64,000 nt of DNA from Afifellaceae bacterium. GTDB lineage: Bacteria > Pseudomonadota > Alphaproteobacteria > Rhizobiales > Afifellaceae. Position 1 is the stretch's first letter. Each line of letters starts with the position of its first letter. Shown here piece by piece: positions 58,480 through 64,000 of the stretch. Position numbers and translations under genes: made by a program. The notes beneath the pieces were generated by a model. It was not told where the DNA came from. It worked only from the letters and a program-made list of their open reading frames with translations, and did no database searches. Where the stretch lies: assembly GCA_028284625.1 (NCBI GenBank), contig JANQRH010000007.1, positions 1-64,000 of the forward strand, given 5' to 3'.

Positions 58480-59388
58480 CTAGCGGTGTGACTCCGATCG
58501 CGCCGCCGCCGCCCGCAACGCTTCGGCCACCTGCATGGCTTCCACATGCGCCGCCACGTCGTGGACGCGCAGGATGGTGACGTCCGCGAGCGCGGCCACC
58601 ACGTTGGTGACGAGCGTTCCCACGAGCCGCTTATCGGTCTCGCGATCGGTGACATGGCCGATGAAGGATTTGCGCGACGTTCCGACGAGGAGCGGAAAGC
58701 CGAGATCGTGGAGCTCGTTGAGCCGCGCCAGAATCTCCAGGTTCTGCTCCACGCTTTTGCCGAATCCGAAACCAGGGTCGAGCACCAGCCGGTCCTCCGC
58801 GATCGCGGCACGCTGGGCGATCGCCAACGACGCGCGGAAGAATGCGCGCAACACCGCGATGGGGTCGCCAGGCAAAGGCTCCGCCGATCCAAGAATGGCC
58901 GGATTATGCATCGCAACGACGCCCGCGCCATGGCGAGCAGCCACGCCAGCTAAGCCCGGATCGCCCTGAAGCCCGCGCACGTCGTTGACGATATGGGCGC
59001 CCGCATCGATTGCCGCTTCCGCGACTGTCGCCTTGATCGTGTCGATTGAGATGAGAACGTCACTGCTGCGCAGCGCCTCAATGACGGGAAGCACGCGCCG
59101 CTTCTCCTCCTCTTCGCTCACGGGTGCCGCACCTTTTCGGGTCGATTCCCCGCCTACATCGAGAATGGTGGCACCCTCATCCACCAACGCCAATCCGTGA
59201 GCGATCGCCGCGTCGCGATCGAAGAACAGGCCGCCGTCGGAAAACGAGTCCGGCGTGACATTGACGATGCCCATGATGATTGGCGCGCGCGCCTTGCGGT
59301 GACGCCAGTCCCGTAGGAGCGCGGCGAACGCGTCGCCGGCCTGGTGGCTGCCGTCCAGTCGCGCCGCGTTGGTGTTCGGATAGGCCAT
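58480..59388 (-). CDS. folP: Dihydropteroate synthase
   Basis: A 302-residue TIM-barrel enzyme that joins p-aminobenzoate to the pterin pyrophosphate in folate synthesis; it is the sulfonamide target. IMGIVNVTPDSFSDGG, DVGGESTRKGA, DPGFGFGKSVEQN and VGTSRKSFIG are all present. The ATG at 59388 (MAYPNTN) is used; 39 in-frame codons upstream are not. It is a single-gene unit; folB and folK are not adjacent. Confidence 0.94.
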   Translation of the reverse strand: MAYPNTNAARLDGSHQAGDAFAALLRDWRHRKARAPIIMGIVNVTPDSFSDGGLFFDRDAAIAHGLALVDEGATILDVGGESTRKGAAPVSEEEEKRRVLPVIEALRSSDVLISIDTIKATVAEAAIDAGAHIVNDVRGLQGDPGLAGVAARHGAGVVAMHNPAILGSAEPLPGDPIAVLRAFFRASLAIAQRAAIAEDRLVLDPGFGFGKSVEQNLEILARLNELHDLGFPLLVGTSRKSFIGHVTDRETDKRLVGTLVTNVVAALADVTILRVHDVAAHVEAMQVAEALRAAAARSESHR

Positions 59389-59898
59389 GCGTCGATCTGC
59401 TAGAGGAGGATAACGGCGGACACAACGGGGGCGCGCCGCGTATCTCCTGTACCACAGCTCATATGTTTCGTCGCTGAAACGCAATTGCGCGCGCGGCGTA
59501 AGCAAGCAGCAACAAAAAACTGCTACACAGACAAATGTAAGAGCCGCACGAAGCGGCTTTCAGGGAAGCGCGTAAGCGATGTTTCGCAAGCTCTTTCATA
59601 TTCTTCCGCGCAGTGTTCGCGGGCTGCTGGTGTCCCGCTATCGCCCCGAGCGGCACTATATGCGCGGCTCCGGCCCGGCCTGCGCCGCACGGCTTTCCGG
59701 AGGGCGTTCCGCCGGCTGAAGCGCTTTGTCGCAGCCTTGCGCGGCACCACGCTGCGTCGCCGTAACGCCGCCTTTTTTACCCCCAAGCGGAACTGAATCT
59801 TAACGTCGGACGACGATCCTAAGTTGCCAGGCTGCTGCGCGGCTGTGCGTGGCGTCCTGTCGAGTATCTGTGGCGTAAGATTGGTGGCGCGTAAGAGC
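59389..59898. other. Divergent gap between folP and the receiver-EAL gene
   Basis: About 510 bases. AGCCGC (59542-59547) / GCGGCT (59553-59558) make a small hairpin, and a T-run (59771-59776) follows GC-rich sequence. A 46-codon frame (59579-59719, starting MFRKLFHILPRS) and an Arg-rich 103-codon frame (59485-59796) overlap here; neither has a clear ribosome site or family, so I do not call them genes. A small RNA or regulatory leader is possible. Confidence 0.3.
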
Positions 59899-61119
59899 AT
59901 GGCGTCCGTTGCTGCTGTTCCGACGACGAGTTGCGAATGCGTGGTCGTCGACGATGATCCGGATATCTGCCGGCTCATCACCCATGTGCTGTCCGGCATC
60001 GGCGTGTCGAGCCTCGGGCTCCACAGCGCCGACGCCCTTGAGGACGCGCTGAACGGATCGCATCCCTCCGTGATCTTCCTCGATGTGGCTCTCGGTCGCT
60101 GGGATGCCATCGACGGCATCCGCATTCTTGGACAGACGAGCTACCGCGGGGCCGTGCAGCTGATCAGCGGCAAGGACCCGGAACTGGTGGGCGCCATCAA
60201 AGCGATCGGCGAGAAGCACGGCCTGAAGATGCTGGAGCCGCTGCAAAAGCCGTTCCGCTCAGAACACCTTCGGCGCATTTTCGAGGGCCCAGCGATCCGG
60301 GTCGCGGAAGAAGCGCCGGCGGAGCCATCGACAACGCCTGTGCCGGCCAAGCAGCGCGCAGATGCGCCCCCTCAAATCGACCTGGAGGAGGCGCTGGCGT
60401 GCCACTGGCTCGACGTCGCCTACCAGCCGAAGGTCGACCTGGTGCGCAACCGCGTCATCGGAGCCGAAGGCCTGGCGCGCGTGAACCATCCGCACCATGG
60501 TCTTCTGGGGCCGGCATCGTTCCTGCCGGGCGCCAGTGAATCGGCCCTTCGCGGCCTGACGACGTTCGTCGTCCGCAAGGCGCTGCGCGATTGGGACGTG
60601 CTCGCCGCCGCCGGCTGCCACCTTAAGCTCGCCATCAACGCGCCGATCCAGATGTTGCTCGATCCGAGCCTGACGGAGGTCGTTCGCGAAACCCCCGCTG
60701 GCAAGGATTGGCCCGGTCTCATCGTCGAGGTGACGGAAAGCGAGGCCGTGCAGGAGCTCGACCTTCTGTTTGAGGCCGCGACGCAGCTCCGCATCTACAA
60801 TGTCAGTCTGGCAATCGACGATTTCGGGTCAGGCTATTCGTCCTTTGCGCGCCTGAAGCAATTGCCGTTCTCCGAGCTAAAACTCGACCGCAGCTTCGTG
60901 CAGAACTGCGCCAATGACGCACTGAACGCTGGCATCTGCCGCAGCATCGTCGAGCTGGCGAGTGCTCATGGCGCGACCAGCGTGGCGGAGGGCGTGGAGA
61001 CGGCGCACGACTGGACCGCGCTGGTGCGCATGGGCTGCGAGGTCGGCCAGGGCTACTATTTCGGCCGGCCGATGAGCGTGGGCCGACTGATCGGCCGCGT
61101 CGCCGCCGACGAAGACTAA
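59899..61119 (+). CDS. Receiver-EAL response regulator (c-di-GMP phosphodiesterase type)
   Basis: A 406-residue two-domain protein. The receiver (about residues 12-130) has VVDDDPD, the acceptor Asp in VIFLDVALG and the Lys in LQKPF. The EAL domain (about 160-400) reads EGL at residues 190-192 instead of EAL, but keeps LAINAP, EVTES, DDFGSGYSS, LKLDRSF and AEGVET, so activity is plausible. The ATG at 59899 is chosen; a GTG at 59884 is possible. It converges on the triple-receiver gene, across a shared terminator. Confidence 0.85.
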   Translation: MASVAAVPTTSCECVVVDDDPDICRLITHVLSGIGVSSLGLHSADALEDALNGSHPSVIFLDVALGRWDAIDGIRILGQTSYRGAVQLISGKDPELVGAIKAIGEKHGLKMLEPLQKPFRSEHLRRIFEGPAIRVAEEAPAEPSTTPVPAKQRADAPPQIDLEEALACHWLDVAYQPKVDLVRNRVIGAEGLARVNHPHHGLLGPASFLPGASESALRGLTTFVVRKALRDWDVLAAAGCHLKLAINAPIQMLLDPSLTEVVRETPAGKDWPGLIVEVTESEAVQELDLLFEAATQLRIYNVSLAIDDFGSGYSSFARLKQLPFSELKLDRSFVQNCANDALNAGICRSIVELASAHGATSVAEGVETAHDWTALVRMGCEVGQGYYFGRPMSVGRLIGRVAADED

Positions 61120-61141
61120 GCCGCTATCGCTGTATAAACGA

Positions 61142-61166
61142 AGGCCCCGCCAATGGGACGGGGCCT
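61142..61166. terminator. Two-way terminator between signalling genes
   Basis: AGGCCCCG (61142-61149) and CGGGGCCT (61159-61166) form a perfect eight-pair stem with a nine-base loop. It lies between the converging receiver-EAL and triple-receiver genes. T-runs are weak on both sides. Confidence 0.6.
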
Positions 61167-61215
61167 GAACAATCGTGATCGTATCCGGATCGCCGCCGGT
61201 CGCGGCAAGCCGCGA

Positions 61216-62493
61216 TCAGGACATACCGGTATAGCTGATTGAGCAGTGCCGGCCGATCTCCTTGAACAGGGCATCGGTGTCGAGCGGCTTGCGCAACAGC
61301 GCCACGGCGCCGCCGCGACCCGTCGATTCCCGCTCAAACGGGCTGTCGGTGCCGAAGTCGAACTTCTGTCCGGTCATCATGATGATGGGTATGTGCCTGG
61401 TCGCGTCGGTGCTCTTCAGCCGCCACAGGAGATAGTGCCCGCCGCCCTCCGGCATGACGTAATCCGCGATGATCAGGTCCGGCTTTTCGCGCATAGCGAT
61501 CCGATAGGCTTCGATGCCGTCCGACGCCGTGAGGGTTTCCACGCCGATCTTCGTCAGGCGGCGGGCCAGCGCCCGCGCGAGGTCTTCGTCGTCGTCGACG
61601 ATCAGAATTCGGCTACCGCGGTCGCGGTCGAGCTCCTGCTCCGCGACGATGGATGTGGAGGGGATTGCGGCTTCCAACGTGGGCTCATCGATCTCAAGAA
61701 TCTCCTCCAGGATCGATTTGATCATGTCCCAGGTGTCACGGCTTTTGGGCACATAATAAGTGCCGAGCGTGTCGCAGCGCTGGAGTGTCTCCGAGTCGTT
61801 CCGGCCGGTCAGCATCACCACGTCGACCGGCGGCCTTTGCGGATCAAGCAGCCACTCGCACACCCGAAAGCCATCAACCTCAGGCATGTTGATGTCGAGG
61901 ATGAGAAGGCGCGGCGGGTTCCGTTGCGCCTTGAGGATGGCGCCGAGGCCATTTTCGGCAGTTTCCACCTCAAGGCCCAGCTTCTTGCAGCGCAATGACA
62001 GCGCGCGCACGATTGCCGGATCGTCGTCGACGATCATCACACGGCGGTTGTTCTTCAGCTCAATCTCGCTTGGAATGGGCATGAGATGCTCCCGTAGTTC
62101 GCTGCTGGGCGCTAAGGGTCGCGGCGGTGTTAATGCCGCGTTGAGCGCCATGATCAGATCCTGAGGCCGATAAGGCTTTTCCACGTAATAGGTTGCGCCG
62201 CGGCGCAGCGCGTTCAGCCGCGCCCGGTCGGCCGCGTCGGCCGATAAGATCACTGCCGGTACGTTCGCCGTGTGGACGGAGTTGCGCAGCCGGTCGAGCA
62301 TCGTCATCCCGTCCATGACCGGCATCCGCAGGTCCAGGATCATCGCATCGGGCGTATTGCTGAGAGCCAAGTCGAGGCCCGATTTCCCGTCGAACGCCGT
62401 CATGGTCTCAAACCCGGCCTTGGTCAGCCGAAGCTCGACAGCTTTCACGATCTGGCGGTCGTCGTCGACAATGAGGATACGCGGTGGAGACAC
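61216..62493 (-). CDS. Triple-receiver response regulator without output domain
   Basis: A 425-residue protein made of three receiver domains in a row. Domain 1 (about 4-125): LIVDDD, acceptor in MILDLRMP, EKPY. Domain 2 (about 150-270): MIVDDD, LILDINMP, LTGRND, PKSRD. Domain 3 (about 300-420): LIVDDD, LIIADYVMP, MTGQK, RKPLD. Each keeps the acidic pair, acceptor Asp and Lys, so all three could be phosphorylated. No DNA-binding, enzyme or HPt domain is present. It follows the kinase gene by 26 bases on the same strand and is probably its partner. Confidence 0.9.
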   Translation of the reverse strand: MSPPRILIVDDDRQIVKAVELRLTKAGFETMTAFDGKSGLDLALSNTPDAMILDLRMPVMDGMTMLDRLRNSVHTANVPAVILSADAADRARLNALRRGATYYVEKPYRPQDLIMALNAALTPPRPLAPSSELREHLMPIPSEIELKNNRRVMIVDDDPAIVRALSLRCKKLGLEVETAENGLGAILKAQRNPPRLLILDINMPEVDGFRVCEWLLDPQRPPVDVVMLTGRNDSETLQRCDTLGTYYVPKSRDTWDMIKSILEEILEIDEPTLEAAIPSTSIVAEQELDRDRGSRILIVDDDEDLARALARRLTKIGVETLTASDGIEAYRIAMREKPDLIIADYVMPEGGGHYLLWRLKSTDATRHIPIIMMTGQKFDFGTDSPFERESTGRGGAVALLRKPLDTDALFKEIGRHCSISYTGMS

Positions 62494-62519
62494 GAGACTG
62501 TATTCCTTAGGACTGGTCG

Positions 62520-64000
62520 CTAGTGGATTCCCGACGGCCGATCACTGATTGCGTAGGCGCTGCGAATGGCGTCCGAAAGCCCTTCCTGGCGGCCGGCGGT
62601 CGCCCACGACCCGATCGAACGGAAGCTGATGTCCGGAAGCGCACCCTCGGGTCGGTTCCTGTTGTGCTCAGCATAGGCGCGTTCGATGCGTGTGGTGATG
62701 CTCGCCAGATCGCCGTCCGTACAGGCGACGCAGGCCAGCCAATTGCTGCTATTCAGCCCGAGCAGCAGGTCGTATGTGCGGATCTGTCGGCTGAGGAAGC
62801 GCTCGATCTCCGCCAGCGCCTCGGCGTCCGCTTCGCCGCGCGTCGTCGCCACGGCCATGGAGACACTCTGGAAATCGTGACGCGATGTCTTGAGAAAGCG
62901 GAAATGCAGCGGGATCAGGTGGTCGACATCGAAGACCGGAAGCGTCATCGCAAAGGTGCTGCCTTTGTTGGGTTCGCTCTCCACTGACAAAGTGCCGAAA
63001 TTGACGCGGGCCAGCTCGCTTGCGATGTGAAGGCCGAGCCCGAGCCCCGACTTCGCCGCCGGAGTATCCTGACCGAGTTGCTGGAACCGGTCGAAGATGA
63101 TCTTGACATGGTCGGGCGCGATGCCGGGGCCGTTGTCGGTAATGCCGATCTTGACGGACATGTCGTCTCCGGCCGTCGCCCAGACCTCGATCTCCCCGTC
63201 ATCGCCGATAAACTTGCAGGCATTTGTGACGAGGTTGACGATGATGCGGCCGACACTGTCGGCATCGGCAAACACGTTGGGAAGCGTGTCGGCGACCGAG
63301 AAATGGATCTTGGCGCCGCTGCGACTGGCAAGCTGCTCAAGGGTCGGCCGTGATCGGTCAATCAGCTCCGCCGCCGCATGCTCCTCGCGCTTCACGCTAA
63401 TCACATCCGATTCCAGGCGGCTTGCGTCGAGAATGGAATCGACCATCTGGCTGAGCTGGTCGACGCGCGTCAGGATGATCTCAAGGAACTCCAGCTGCTC
63501 TTCATTCACGTCGCCGGCCAGGCCATCGGCGATGATCGCTGCGAATTCCTTGATCACCGTGAGCGGCGAGCGGAAGTCGTGGCAGGCGTCGTCGACAAAG
63601 CGGTGATTGACGTCGCGCAACGAGTTAAGCCGCGCGATCTCTGCGGAGAGGTGATCGATTTCGCCGCGGGCGCTCTTGATGGTGTGCTCCCGAACCAGCG
63701 CGTGGCGGATGGATCGCTCCAGGAGGCCAGGCGTCAGTTCGTCTAGAGGAAGGCAGTCCGCCGCACCGGCCTCAAGAGCTTTCAGGTCGAGCCGGGGATC
63801 GGCATGGCTCGCCAGCACGATGATCGGCTGCCGGCACCCGGCATTTATGCTTGAGCGCACCAACGCTGCCGCGCCGTCGCCGGATAGATCGTCGGCGAGA
63901 AGATAGATGTCGTGCTCATTGCGCTGCATGAGCGCATTGCCATCGTCGACCGTGCGTGTGTGCTGCCAGGCACAGCGGTTCCCGAAAGCGCTTTCGACAA
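62520..64000 (-). CDS. Hybrid sensor kinase: pseudo-receiver, HisKA, HATPase, GGDEF-like tail (partial)
   Basis: The reading frame runs past the window's right edge, so the true start is outside; the ATG at 63929 is internal to a receiver-like domain. That domain ends AGAADCLPLDELTPGLLERS, where Leu stands in place of the conserved Lys, and YLLADDLSGDG shows no clear acceptor Asp. The kinase part is intact: H-box ACHDFRSPLTVI, NLVTNACKF, DNGPGI, KSGLGLGL. About 130 further residues follow, patterned like a GGDEF fold with NSSNW at the signature position. The triple-receiver gene lies 26 bases downstream. Confidence 0.82.
   Translation of the reverse strand, partial: VESAFGNRCAWQHTRTVDDGNALMQRNEHDIYLLADDLSGDGAAALVRSSINAGCRQPIIVLASHADPRLDLKALEAGAADCLPLDELTPGLLERSIRHALVREHTIKSARGEIDHLSAEIARLNSLRDVNHRFVDDACHDFRSPLTVIKEFAAIIADGLAGDVNEEQLEFLEIILTRVDQLSQMVDSILDASRLESDVISVKREEHAAAELIDRSRPTLEQLASRSGAKIHFSVADTLPNVFADADSVGRIIVNLVTNACKFIGDDGEIEVWATAGDDMSVKIGITDNGPGIAPDHVKIIFDRFQQLGQDTPAAKSGLGLGLHIASELARVNFGTLSVESEPNKGSTFAMTLPVFDVDHLIPLHFRFLKTSRHDFQSVSMAVATTRGEADAEALAEIERFLSRQIRTYDLLLGLNSSNWLACVACTDGDLASITTRIERAYAEHNRNRPEGALPDISFRSIGSWATAGRQEGLSDAIRSAYAISDRPSGIH

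Noticed and set aside
63929-64000. Taking the ATG at 63929 as the start of the sensor kinase
   Set aside because: The frame stays open to the edge and the upstream residues continue the receiver-like pattern, so the gene is truncated by the window rather than starting here.

Overview
The window is a GC-rich chromosomal segment of an alphaproteobacterium, most likely of the order Hyphomicrobiales (Rhizobiales). The reasons are: the conserved orders rph-rdgB-hemW / hrcA-grpE / dnaK-dnaJ-pmtA and divL-tsaE-murU-addB-addA-trxA / trpFBA-accD-folC; an AccD that has lost most of its zinc-finger cysteines; a tRNA-His without an encoded G-1; a RamB/ScfR-type regulator beside isocitrate lyase; and the short palindromic intergenic repeats common in this order. 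I see no insertion sequence, prophage, integrase, CRISPR array or replication origin, and nothing in base composition suggests recent transfer. It reads as core chromosome with metabolic and signalling islands.

Layout. 0-10 kb: hemW, rdgB and rph (minus strand) face the heat-shock genes hrcA, grpE, dnaK and dnaJ (plus strand), with two tandem VOC proteins, pyrE and a PmtA-like phospholipid methyltransferase. 10-15 kb: a Gfo/Idh/MocA dehydrogenase, ahcY with a candidate upstream operator, an OsmC protein and an FAD monooxygenase-like protein. 15-27 kb: a DivL-type pseudokinase with Tyr in place of the H-box His, a TsaE-AmgK fusion, MurU, the AddAB helicase-nuclease and thioredoxin. 27-32 kb, minus strand: trpF-trpB-trpA-accD-folC. 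32-40 kb: a possible 35-residue membrane peptide, an alpha/beta hydrolase, a glycosyltransferase, infC with an AUU start, tRNA-His, a cytochrome c, acetoacetyl-CoA synthetase and an AsmA protein. 40-45 kb, minus strand: the putrescine importer potFG-cupin-potHI. 45-48 kb: ScfR-type regulator divergent from aceA. 48-53 kb: a CecR-like repressor with a Ybh-type ABC exporter and a MipA/OmpV protein. 53-55.4 kb: puuA and puuB-like genes. 55.5-64 kb: an active-looking GGDEF-EAL protein, phhB, folP and a signalling cluster cut by the right edge.

How the genes work together. PotFGHI would import putrescine and PuuA/PuuB would open its gamma-glutamylated breakdown route. AacS and AceA handle C4/C2 units, with the ScfR-type regulator as the probable acyl-CoA-responsive controller. 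AmgK and MurU recycle cell-wall amino sugars. The most unusual part is 59.9-64 kb: a receiver-EAL protein, a protein made of three receivers and no output domain, and a kinase with a decayed N-terminal receiver and a C-terminal region resembling a decayed GGDEF fold. I read it as a c-di-GMP-linked phosphorelay of uncommon architecture. Functional calls rest on motif reading only; no database search was run.
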